This document shows, piece after piece, positions 26,892-33,890 of a stretch of 64,000 bases of DNA (its first letter is position 1; every line of letters begins with the position of its first letter). The notes below the pieces were generated by a model. It made no database searches. It saw only the letters and a program-made list of their open reading frames with translations, and was not told the DNA's origin. The DNA comes from Myxococcales bacterium (GTDB taxonomy: Bacteria; Myxococcota_A; Bradymonadia; UBA7976; UBA1532). The DNA lies in NCBI GenBank assembly GCA_020633435.1, contig JACKDP010000009.1, positions 1-64,000 on the forward strand, in the 5' to 3' direction. Made by a program: the position numbers and the translations under genes.

Positions 26892-26935
26892 TTTTACCCG
26901 GACGAAATCAGCGATGCAATTCCTTCCGGGTAGAA
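26892..26935 (-). terminator. Inverted repeat after the Kazal lipoprotein gene
   Basis: TTTTACCCGGA (26892-26902) and TCCGGGTAGAA (26925-26935) form an 11-pair stem with one G-T pair and a 22-base loop, in a locally A+T-richer gap. It lies directly downstream of the lipoprotein stop and upstream of the DUF2239 start, so it may terminate the former or regulate the latter. No clear U-run follows. Confidence 0.35.
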
Positions 26936-26945
26936 TCGACCGGGC

Positions 26946-28274
26946 TCAGCGGGCGCGGCAGGGGCCGTCGCTCGCGATGGACACCTCCGCGAGGGCGGCG
27001 CGGCACGGGTTGTCGTAGGTGACGCCGTCACAGCCACACACCCGGTCGATGAGGACGCCGCAGCGGTTGGGCCGCTCGGCGCAGCTCCCGCGCTCGCCGT
27101 CGTCGCCGCAGGTCGCGCCGAAGTCGCAGTACTCGCCGTCGCCGCACGGCAGGTCGGCCCCGCCACCGCAGCGGGTGGGGCCCGCCCGGCACGGACCCTC
27201 CCGGACGACGCTCACCCCGGCGAGCTCGGCGAGGCAGGCGTTGTCGTACGTGCGGTTGTCGCAGCCGCAGACCGGCGCGTCGACGGCGCGGCAGTTGGCG
27301 GGCTGCTCGACGCAGCGGCCGAACTGCCCGCCGTCGCCGCACTGCGCCCCGAAGTCGCAGTAGAAGCCATCGCCGCAGGCGATGTCGGGCCCGCAGCGCT
27401 GCTCCACCGCCCGGCAGGGGCCATCCTGGGCCACGGTCACGCCCGCCGCGGCGGCCAGGCACGCGTTGCCGTAGCTCTCGCCGTCACAGCCGCAGACCGG
27501 CGCGTCGATGGCCCGGCAGTTGTCCGGCTGCTCGACGCAGCGGCCCGGCAGGTCGCCGCCGCCGCACTGATCCCCCAGGTCGCAGTAGAGGCCGTCGGCG
27601 CAGTCGTCGGGGCCGTCGCAGAAGGCCACCATCGCGCGGCAGAGACCCTCGTTGGCCACGCTCACGCCGGCCGCCGCGGCCAGGCAGGCGTTGTCATAGC
27701 TGCGGCCATCGCAGCCACAGACGGGCGCCGACTGGTCGGCGCAGACCTCGGGGATGGGCGCGCAGGTCCCGAGCTGGTCGGCTTCGCCGCACTGCGCGCC
27801 GAAGTCGCAGAAGAAGCCGGGGTCGCAGGCCAGGCCGGCGATGCCGCCACACTCGCCCGGGCCCCCACCGGCGCCGCCCGCGCCGCCACCGGCGCCGCCC
27901 ATGCCACCGGCGCCGCCCATGCCACCGGCGCCGCCGGCACCGCCCATGCCGGCCCCGCCGCCCCGCCGGCACCGCCAGCACCAGCACCACACCGCCAGCC
28001 CGCCAGCCCCGCCGCCCCGCCAGCCCCGCCAGCCCGCCAGCACCGCCAGCCCCGCCAGCACCGCCAGCTGCCGGCGCCGCCGGCTCCACCGCCCGCGCCG
28101 CCGCCCCCCGCCGGCGTCAACGGCCCCGCCGCCCGCGCCACCGGCGCCGCCGCCGTCGGCGCTCATGCCGGCGTCGGTCTGGCCGTCGCTGCCACCGTCA
28201 TCACACCCGGTCAGGGTCGCGGCCGCACACAGCATGGAGAAGAGAAAGGTCGTCTTGGTCATCATGGTCTTCAT
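26946..28274 (-). CDS. Lipoprotein with four Kazal-like Cys-rich units
   Basis: A 442-residue protein with a lipoprotein signal (lipobox LTGC, Cys24) and AGGAGG before the ATG, a Gly/Ala tract of about 110 residues, then four tandem units of 60-70 residues. Each unit carries a short C-x-DG-x-YCD-x-G-x2-CG part and a Kazal-like part with the form VCGCDG-x-Y-x-N-x-C-x-A-x2-AGVS-x6-C. Kazal domains inhibit serine proteases or serve as binding modules. The Gly/Ala tract is damaged: for about 50 residues the main frame reads as Arg/Trp-rich sequence while Gly-Gly-Ala coding continues in the other two frames. The total ORF nevertheless stays open. Confidence 0.8.
   Translation of the reverse strand: MKTMMTKTTFLFSMLCAAATLTGCDDGGSDGQTDAGMSADGGGAGGAGGGAVDAGGGRRRGRWSRRRRQLAVLAGLAVLAGWRGWRGGGAGGLAVWCWCWRCRRGGGAGMGGAGGAGGMGGAGGMGGAGGGAGGAGGGPGECGGIAGLACDPGFFCDFGAQCGEADQLGTCAPIPEVCADQSAPVCGCDGRSYDNACLAAAAGVSVANEGLCRAMVAFCDGPDDCADGLYCDLGDQCGGGDLPGRCVEQPDNCRAIDAPVCGCDGESYGNACLAAAAGVTVAQDGPCRAVEQRCGPDIACGDGFYCDFGAQCGDGGQFGRCVEQPANCRAVDAPVCGCDNRTYDNACLAELAGVSVVREGPCRAGPTRCGGGADLPCGDGEYCDFGATCGDDGERGSCAERPNRCGVLIDRVCGCDGVTYDNPCRAALAEVSIASDGPCRAR
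26949..27855 (-). repeat. Four tandem Kazal-like coding units
   Basis: Four successive units share the pattern DG-YCD-G-CG ... P-C-x-APVCGCDG-x-Y-x-NAC. The second and third are most alike (CVEQPDNCRAIDAPVCGCDG and CVEQPANCRAVDAPVCGCD), pointing to recent duplication. Confidence 0.85.
27856..28155 (-). repeat. Degenerate Gly-Gly-Ala coding tract with frame changes
   Basis: On the minus strand the unit is GGN-GCT-GGC. Between about 28110 and 27965 several units are one base short at G runs (GGGCTGGC where GGGGCTGGC is expected), so Gly-Gly-Ala coding passes through all three frames before returning to the main frame. Confidence 0.75.
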
Positions 28275-28312
28275 CAGGCACCTCCTGCCCTCCCCTTCGC
28301 GGCGGGGCGGCG

Positions 28313-28349
28313 GGACCTTTCAGACCGGTCCGCATTTTTTCTGAGGTCC
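28313..28349. promoter_or_regulatory. Inverted repeat in a divergent promoter region
   Basis: GGACC-TT-TCAGA ... TCTGA-GGTCC forms two five-pair stems around a loop that itself contains the palindrome GACCGGTC and a T6 run. It lies between two divergent lipoprotein genes and could be an operator or leader structure. Confidence 0.3.
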
Positions 28350-28461
28350 CGGGGTGTCTCTTCCCCATCGGAATCTGCACGGATTCATGCTAGACAGCCC
28401 CGCGCGTCCACCTGGGTGAGTCACCCGGGGGCCGCAGATCGTCCGCCTCACTGGAGTTCAC

Positions 28462-29505
28462 ATGAACCGATTCCTGCGTTCCTTCACGATCGCCGCCCTC
28501 GCCGGTGGCATGGCCCTCACCGGCTGCAACAAGGACGGCGCCCCCGCGGGCGACAAGGCTGGCGCCCCCGCCAGCGCGGGCGCCGCCGCCGCCGCGAAGA
28601 CGGACGCCCCGGCCAAGGAGATGACCGCCGACGCCGCCATCATGGCCGTCATGGCCGGCGCCGCGAAGGGCGACCCCACCGCCATCTGGAACTTCCTGCC
28701 CGCGAGCTACCAGAAGGACGTCAACGACATGGTCCACGACTTCGGCGCCAAGGTGGACGCCGAGCTGTGGGACAAGGGCTTCGCCGTCCTCGGCAAGGCC
28801 ATCGGCGTCTTCAAGAACAAGAAGGACTTCATCCTGAAGAGCCCGATGTTCGCCCAGGCCATGCAGAACCCGATGCTGCCCCCCGGCGCCATCGACAAGA
28901 ACTGGGACGCGGTCGTCGGCATGCTCGACACCGTGGCCAACAGCGAGCTGAGCAAGGCCGCGAACCTCAAGACCCTCGACGTGGGCGCCTTCGCCGCCGG
29001 CACCGGCAAGAAGGTCATGGGCCAGGGCCTCGCCCTCGCCAAGGCCATGGGCCAGGATCCCACCGCCGTCCTCTCGGCGTTCAAGGCCGAGCTGGTCAAG
29101 ACCGAGGGCGACAAGGCCACCGTCAAGCTGTCCGCCCCCGGCGGCGGCGAGGGCAAGGAGGAGCAGTTCGTGAAGGTCGACGGGAAGTGGATCCCCGCCG
29201 ACATGCAGGCCTCCTGGAGCCGCGAGATGGGCCAGGCCAAGGCCCAGATGGCCGCCATCCCCGGTGAGATGGCCCAGGCCAAGCAGATGGCGATGCCCAT
29301 GCTCGGCATGGTCGAGGGCACCCTCGACAAGCTCGCCGGCGCCGCCGATCAGGCCGCGTTCGACGGCGTGCTGATGGGCGCCATGGCGGCCATGGGCGGC
29401 GGCGCCCCCGGTGGCATGGAGAAGCCCGAGGCGGCCCAGAAGGCCGACGACGCCCCCGGCGGCGACGACGGTGATGACGGCGACGAGGCCGCTCAGCCCG
29501 AGTAA
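28462..29505 (+). CDS. Lipoprotein of unknown function
   Basis: A 347-residue lipoprotein (signal FLRSFTIAALAGGMAL, lipobox LTGC). It has an Ala/Gly/Lys-rich spacer and a helical body with WNFLPASYQKDVNDMVHDFG near residue 75, regular repeats of PMFAQAM and MGQGLALAKAMG type, and a strand-rich piece (KATVKLSAPGG, FVKVDGKWIPADM) like the SnoaL/DUF-type lipoproteins of planctomycetes. It ends in an acidic tail (DDGDDGDEAAQPE). Codon use is rich in Lys compared with neighbours. No enzyme motif is seen. Confidence 0.72.
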   Translation: MNRFLRSFTIAALAGGMALTGCNKDGAPAGDKAGAPASAGAAAAAKTDAPAKEMTADAAIMAVMAGAAKGDPTAIWNFLPASYQKDVNDMVHDFGAKVDAELWDKGFAVLGKAIGVFKNKKDFILKSPMFAQAMQNPMLPPGAIDKNWDAVVGMLDTVANSELSKAANLKTLDVGAFAAGTGKKVMGQGLALAKAMGQDPTAVLSAFKAELVKTEGDKATVKLSAPGGGEGKEEQFVKVDGKWIPADMQASWSREMGQAKAQMAAIPGEMAQAKQMAMPMLGMVEGTLDKLAGAADQAAFDGVLMGAMAAMGGGAPGGMEKPEAAQKADDAPGGDDGDDGDEAAQPE

Positions 29506-29511
29506 GGGCTC

Positions 29512-29541
29512 GCCGGCCGCACCCCGGCGGCCCGGGCCGGC
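29512..29541. terminator. G+C-rich hairpin between convergent genes
   Basis: GCCGGCC (29512-29518) and GGCCGGC (29535-29541) can pair across a 16-base loop in the short gap between the convergent lipoprotein and SDR genes. No T run is present, so termination is only a guess from position. Confidence 0.25.
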
Positions 29542-29542
29542 A

Positions 29543-30424
29543 TCAGCCGCCCAGCAGCTCCCCGACGATCTTCTCCGTCAGCGCCCACAGCCGCTCGCCC
29601 TCGGCCTCCGGCAGGTCGGCGGGCGTCGTGGGCGTCCGCACGCAGTCGCTGAAGTAGGCCCCCGTGGTGGCCTCGACCTCCGGCCGCACCGCCACCAGGC
29701 ACTGCGTCGCGGCGCCCTGGCCCATCGTCTTGAGGATGGGCCGAAACCGCTCGTACATGGCCACCCGGTTGTCCTCGGGGATGTGCCGGCCCAGGTTCGT
29801 CTCGATGACGCCCGGGTGCACCGCGTTGACGCTGGCTCCCCCCCGCAGGCGCCGAGCGAGGCTCTGCGCGAAGTAGATGTTGGCCAGCTTCGAGCGCCCG
29901 TAGAGGCGCCAGGGCTCGTAGTCGGTGCCGCCGTCCAGGTTGTCCAGCTCCAGGCCCCGGCTCGCCATGCGGTGCGCGGCGCTGCTCAGGATGACGACGC
30001 GGCTCGCGAAGTTCAGGCGGCCGACGAGGCCGTTGACCAGCACGAAGTGCCCGACATGATTGACGAAAAACTGCGATTCGATGCCCTGGATGCGGGTCAC
30101 CTCGGGCAGCGCCATGATGCCGGCGTTGGCGATGATCCCGTCCAGGGGCTCGGCCACGGCGCTGACGGCGGCCATCACGCTGGCCAGATCGCCGAGATCG
30201 CAGGCCACCGGCAGGTAGTCGGCGACCCCCACCGCGTCCAGGGCGGCGGCCGCCTTCTCGGCGGTGCGCCCGAGGCCGATGATCCGGGCGCCACGGAGGC
30301 CGAGGACGCGGGCGGTCTCCAGGCCGAGGCCGGAGTTGCAGCCCGTGATGAGCCACGTCTTGCCGGAGAGGTCGAGGCCCGCAGTGACCTCCTCTGCGGT
30401 GCTGTCAGCGCCGAAGTCGTGCAT
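29543..30424 (-). CDS. SDR-family oxidoreductase (retinol dehydrogenase / protochlorophyllide-reductase-like)
   Basis: A 293-residue short-chain dehydrogenase. It has the cofactor loop TGCNSGLGLETARVL near residue 28, CDLGDLASV, NAGIMALPE, VILSSAAHR with the active-site Ser and the catalytic Tyr-Lys in YGRSKLANI. The Cys in TGCNSG and the long insert before the active site are usual in the LPOR/retinol dehydrogenase branch. The ORF is open far upstream; 30424 is chosen because a normal SDR N-terminal extension begins there, after GGAGCAG. It lies 59 bases downstream of the HTTM-like gene and may belong to the same operon. Confidence 0.88.
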   Translation of the reverse strand: MHDFGADSTAEEVTAGLDLSGKTWLITGCNSGLGLETARVLGLRGARIIGLGRTAEKAAAALDAVGVADYLPVACDLGDLASVMAAVSAVAEPLDGIIANAGIMALPEVTRIQGIESQFFVNHVGHFVLVNGLVGRLNFASRVVILSSAAHRMASRGLELDNLDGGTDYEPWRLYGRSKLANIYFAQSLARRLRGGASVNAVHPGVIETNLGRHIPEDNRVAMYERFRPILKTMGQGAATQCLVAVRPEVEATTGAYFSDCVRTPTTPADLPEAEGERLWALTEKIVGELLGG

Positions 30425-30483
30425 GTCTGCTCCTGATCGGTTGCAGGGGCGTGGACGCTCCGCGCTCGGCGAAGGTTGCAGGC

Positions 30484-31284
30484 TCACGCCACGGCGACGG
30501 GCGCCTGGGCCACTTTCACGCCCGCCCGCGGCCACCACCGCGGATCCACGGCGAAGAGGTGGACGACGAGCATGCCCAGGGTGAGCTCGGCGAACTGGAC
30601 GGTGGCCAGGATGCCGAGGTGCAGGCCGACCAGGGCCAGCCAGGCATACGGGCGCAGCCGGCGGGAGGCCGCCAGGGGCAGCGCCAGCAGCTCCAGAACG
30701 AGGGTGCTCCAGGTGAGGACGCGCAGGACGCCGGGGGCCGATCGCAGGGCCTCGACCCAGGGAACGTCCCGCGCGAGCGGCCCCCCCAGCACCAGGCCCA
30801 GGGCCTCGCCGCTGCGCCAGCTCGGGCTGTCGAGCTTGGTGAAGCCCGACCAGGTGTAGCCGACGGCCAGCACGAGGGTGATGACGCGCCAGACGTCCCG
30901 GGGCATCGCGCCCCGGCCCGGCGTCGCCACCAGGGCCAGCAGCAGGAAGCCGATGAAGGGGACGGCCGGGTTGAGGGTGAAGACGTTGCGGTGCCAGAGC
31001 AGCGCCCACCCCAGCCAGAGCAGCGCCGCCACGGGCCGGGGCCAGAGGCCGGCGGCCAGGGCGAGCGCGAGGCCCAGCAGGCCGGCCACGAACGCCGTCG
31101 GCGCGGCGTCCCAGGCGTACACGAAGGCCGGCATCACGCGGGCCGTGGGGTTCAGCGCCGGGTCGGCCAGGACGCCGGCGCGGCCGTACAGATCCTCGGC
31201 CCAGGGCAGCAGCCGGGCGAAGACGGCGGCGAGGTACAGGCCGAGGGCGACGCGGGCGAGGGTGAGGCCAGGCAGGCGGCTCAT
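30484..31284 (-). CDS. HTTM-like membrane protein (vitamin K carboxylase-related)
   Basis: A 266-residue polytopic protein with about seven hydrophobic segments (ARVALGLYLAAVFARLLPW, AAPTAFVAGLLGLALALAAG, FIGFLLLALVA, and others) and the signatures WRVITLVLAVGYTWSGFTKL and LLWHRNVFTLNP. These resemble the HTTM domain of vitamin K-dependent gamma-carboxylase relatives, whose bacterial members are mostly of unknown function. The start at 31284 overlaps the end of the upstream desaturase-like gene by 4 bases (ATGA), which ties the two products together. Confidence 0.78.
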   Translation of the reverse strand: MSRLPGLTLARVALGLYLAAVFARLLPWAEDLYGRAGVLADPALNPTARVMPAFVYAWDAAPTAFVAGLLGLALALAAGLWPRPVAALLWLGWALLWHRNVFTLNPAVPFIGFLLLALVATPGRGAMPRDVWRVITLVLAVGYTWSGFTKLDSPSWRSGEALGLVLGGPLARDVPWVEALRSAPGVLRVLTWSTLVLELLALPLAASRRLRPYAWLALVGLHLGILATVQFAELTLGMLVVHLFAVDPRWWPRAGVKVAQAPVAVA

Positions 31285-32492
31285 CGGGCCCCCTCCGCGC
31301 AGGCGATGGTGCGGGGCGCCGGGGCGGGCCCCACGCCGCCGGCCCGGGTGGTGACGCGGACGGTCGCGATGGGCGCCCCCGCGTCGAGCACCGCGGCCAG
31401 GTGCCCGGTGGTGCACAGGCCATGGCGCAGCACCGCCTCCACCGTCTCGGGCGGCAGGAAGTCGGCGAAGGCGAGCATCGCGCCGTACACGTTGCGGTAC
31501 AGGTACGGGCCCTCCATCCGGGCGTAGCGGCGGGCGTCCAGGGCGACGCGCTCGTGGCGCCCGTCGACGCGCAGGGCCTCGATCTCAAAGGAGAAACCGA
31601 AGGGCTCCTCGTCCCCGGCGCGGGTGAAGACCTTGGGGTTGGGGGACGCGACGGTGAGGCGGCCGAGGCCGGCCAGCGTCTCCCCCACCCCGCCCGGCGC
31701 CACCCGGGCCAGGGCCGCGCCCGCCATCTGCGCCAGGCCGAGGACGAGCAGCAGCGTCACGGCCAGGCGGCGGGGCGTCGGCGCGTGCACGTCGTGGCCG
31801 GCGAGCATCGCCCACGTCCGGGCCTCGAGCTCCGGGGTGAAGCCGCAGGCCACCTCGCGGCTGCGGGGGTTCTCGAAGGTGCCGAAGAGCAGGTCCCAGA
31901 TGGGCAGGTCGCCGTAGTTGTGCCGGTGGGCGCCCGCCTCGTGGTGGATGCGGTGCATCTCGGGGCGCTGGATGAGGAAGCCCAGCCACCAGGGGGTGCG
32001 GACGTTCCAGTGGTAGAAGAACTCGGCCAGCCCGCAGAGCAGGGTGTTCACGGCGGCGGCCTCCAGCGAGAGGCCCAGCAGGCCGAAGGCGATGGCCGCG
32101 CTGAGCACCCCGTTGGCCGCCATCTCGGCCGGGTGCTTGTGGAAGGCGGTGATGACCTCCAGGCGGCTGGGCGCGTGGTGGAGCTGGTGGAAGAGGCGCC
32201 AGAGCGTCGGGGAGGCGTGCCGGGCGCGGTGCCACCAGTAGTAGAGGAACGTCGTGACGACGTAGCCGCTCACGCCGCCGGCGAGCGGGCCGAGGTCGCC
32301 CAGATGGAAGAGCGAGGCGCCGCCGAACCAGGCGTCCCAGGTCAGCCCCCCCAGGAAGACGACGCCGAGCTGGGCCGCGTTGAGGGCGATGGCGCGGGGC
32401 CACCAGCCGCGGACGATGGGGAGCGGGCGCGCCGGCGCCACGCGCTCGACGACGATGAAGGCGAGGCCGAGGCCGACGATGATCCAGGCCAT
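31281..32492 (-). CDS. Sterol desaturase / fatty acid hydroxylase with extra C-terminal domain
   Basis: A 403-residue membrane protein. The first 230 residues carry the eight-His di-iron motif of the fatty acid hydroxylase superfamily (WWHRARH, FHQLHHAP, MHRIHHE) between hydrophobic helices. After another membrane helix (LAVTLLLVLGLAQMAGAAL) comes a soluble domain of about 130 residues with FGFSFEIEALRVDG and GPYLYRNVYGAMLAF, a type otherwise known to me as a separate protein next to HTTM genes. Fusion here plus an overlapping HTTM gene suggests one membrane oxygenase complex; the substrate is unknown. Confidence 0.85.
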   Translation of the reverse strand: MAWIIVGLGLAFIVVERVAPARPLPIVRGWWPRAIALNAAQLGVVFLGGLTWDAWFGGASLFHLGDLGPLAGGVSGYVVTTFLYYWWHRARHASPTLWRLFHQLHHAPSRLEVITAFHKHPAEMAANGVLSAAIAFGLLGLSLEAAAVNTLLCGLAEFFYHWNVRTPWWLGFLIQRPEMHRIHHEAGAHRHNYGDLPIWDLLFGTFENPRSREVACGFTPELEARTWAMLAGHDVHAPTPRRLAVTLLLVLGLAQMAGAALARVAPGGVGETLAGLGRLTVASPNPKVFTRAGDEEPFGFSFEIEALRVDGRHERVALDARRYARMEGPYLYRNVYGAMLAFADFLPPETVEAVLRHGLCTTGHLAAVLDAGAPIATVRVTTRAGGVGPAPAPRTIACAEGAR

Positions 32493-32498
32493 GAGATC

Positions 32499-32517
32499 CC
32501 TCCGAGGCAGTCGGAGG
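32499..32517 (-). promoter_or_regulatory. Hairpin that masks the ribosome binding site of the desaturase-like gene
   Basis: On the minus strand CCTCCGA-CTGCC-TCGGAGG forms a perfect seven-pair stem with a five-base loop. The 3' arm contains the GGAGG Shine-Dalgarno sequence that sits 7-8 bases before the ATG at 32492, so folding would block translation initiation. Confidence 0.5.
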
Positions 32518-32543
32518 GGCGAGAGCGCAAGCCGCAGGCCAGC

Positions 32544-32562
32544 CCGGATCGGGGAAATCCGG
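32544..32562 (-). terminator. Short hairpin after selA
   Basis: CCGGAT-CGGGGAA-ATCCGG can form a six-pair stem 27 bases past the selA stop. There is no T run, so it is only a weak terminator candidate. Confidence 0.25.
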
Positions 32563-32588
32563 CCCTCCGCGGCGGCGGGCTGTACACC

Positions 32589-33890
32589 CTATGCAGGGGC
32601 TACTGGGCGAGCCATGCACGCAGCGTACACCGCCGCGACCAGGGCCGGCCCCTGATCGCCGACGGTGCGGGCGTCGAGGAGGACGGCGCCGTGCTGGACC
32701 CGGGCGATCACGGCGGGCTCGCCCGCGCGCAGGCCCCGCACGAGGGCGTCGGGATCGGCGACGTCGAGGGCCAGGGCGACGGATGGCCGCGGAAGGCCGG
32801 GCAGGCTGCCGCCGCCCGTCTGGCCCTCCACCTCCAGGACGCGGCAGGCCACGACGCCGGCGAGGGCGGCCTGCCAGCCGGCGGCCTCGGCGCGCAGGGC
32901 GTCGAGCGAGGCCGCGGCGCGGTCGCGGACGGGCAAGGCGTCCCCCGTGAGCCAGGCGTCCAGCGTCCCCTCCAGGGCGGCGTCGATGGTCTTGTCGACG
33001 CGCAGCGCCCGGAAGAGCGGGTGCCGCCGCAGGCGCTCGACCCACGCCGGATCCCCCACGATGATCCCCGCCTGGGGCCCCCCCAGCAGCTTGTCGCCGC
33101 TGAAGCAGACCAGGGCGGCGCCGGCCGCGAGGGCCTCGGTGACGGAGGGCTCCTCCCCGGGGAACAGGGCCCCAGAGCCCAGGTCGACCACGAGCGGCGG
33201 CCCCAGGGTGGCCAGGTCGGCCCAGGTCGGCGCGGCCACGAAGCCCACCTGGCGGAAGTTGCTGTGGTGCACCGAGAGGACGGCCGCCACGCCCTCGTCG
33301 AGGGCCGCCTCGAAGTCGCGGCGGTGCGTCCGGTTGGTGGTGCCGACCTCCCGGAGGCGGGCGCCCGAGGCGGTGATGACGGCCGGCACCCGGAAGCCCC
33401 CGCCGATCTCGACGAGCTCGCCCCGGCTCACGAGCACGTCGCGATCGTGGGCCACCGCCGTGAGGGCCAGCAGCACCGCGGCCGCGCAGTTGTTGACGAC
33501 CAGCGCGTCGCGGGCGCCGACGAGGGCGGCGAGGCGGTCGCGGATGCCAGCCCCCCGGCCCCCCCGGCCCCCCGTCGCCAGATCCAGCTCGACGGCGGCG
33601 GGGCCCGCGGCCGCCGCGGCGGCGGCGATGGCCCGCGGCGCCCAGGGGGCTCGGCCCAGGTTGGTGTGCAGGAGCACGCCGGTGGCGTTGATGACGGGCG
33701 TCACCCCGACGCGCAGGCGCGCCTGGACGTCGGCCAGGAGCGTCGGCAGGTCGGCCCCCTGCCCCGCCTCCCGGGCCGCGGCGATGGCCGCGCGGGCCGC
33801 CTGGGCCACCCGGGCCTGGCCATGGCGCGCCACCAGCGCGGCGTCCATGAGGCGGTGCACGGCGGGCAGGGCCCGGCGGGGGTCAGTCAT
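32589..33890 (-). CDS. selA: L-seryl-tRNA(Sec) selenium transferase
   Basis: A 433-residue PLP enzyme that converts Ser-tRNA(Sec) to Sec-tRNA(Sec) with selenophosphate. It has the family segments LPAVHRLMD, VINATGVLLHTNLGRAP, VVNNCAAAVLLAL, SRGELVEIGGGFRVP and the PLP-lysine motif CFSGDKLLGGPQAG. The length is slightly short of the usual 460. The start overlaps the selB stop by 8 bases, so the two are translationally coupled. No selC tRNA or selD is visible in the window. Confidence 0.94.
   Translation of the reverse strand: MTDPRRALPAVHRLMDAALVARHGQARVAQAARAAIAAAREAGQGADLPTLLADVQARLRVGVTPVINATGVLLHTNLGRAPWAPRAIAAAAAAAGPAAVELDLATGGRGGRGAGIRDRLAALVGARDALVVNNCAAAVLLALTAVAHDRDVLVSRGELVEIGGGFRVPAVITASGARLREVGTTNRTHRRDFEAALDEGVAAVLSVHHSNFRQVGFVAAPTWADLATLGPPLVVDLGSGALFPGEEPSVTEALAAGAALVCFSGDKLLGGPQAGIIVGDPAWVERLRRHPLFRALRVDKTIDAALEGTLDAWLTGDALPVRDRAAASLDALRAEAAGWQAALAGVVACRVLEVEGQTGGGSLPGLPRPSVALALDVADPDALVRGLRAGEPAVIARVQHGAVLLDARTVGDQGPALVAAVYAACMARPVAPA

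Noticed and set aside
26946..28274. Calling the Kazal lipoprotein a pseudogene because of its scrambled linker
   Set aside because: The signal peptide and all four Cys-rich units share one open frame; only the linker is affected.
32493..32588. tRNA-Sec (selC) next to selA
   Set aside because: The gap is about the right size, but no TCA anticodon loop, T arm or long extra arm can be formed on either strand.
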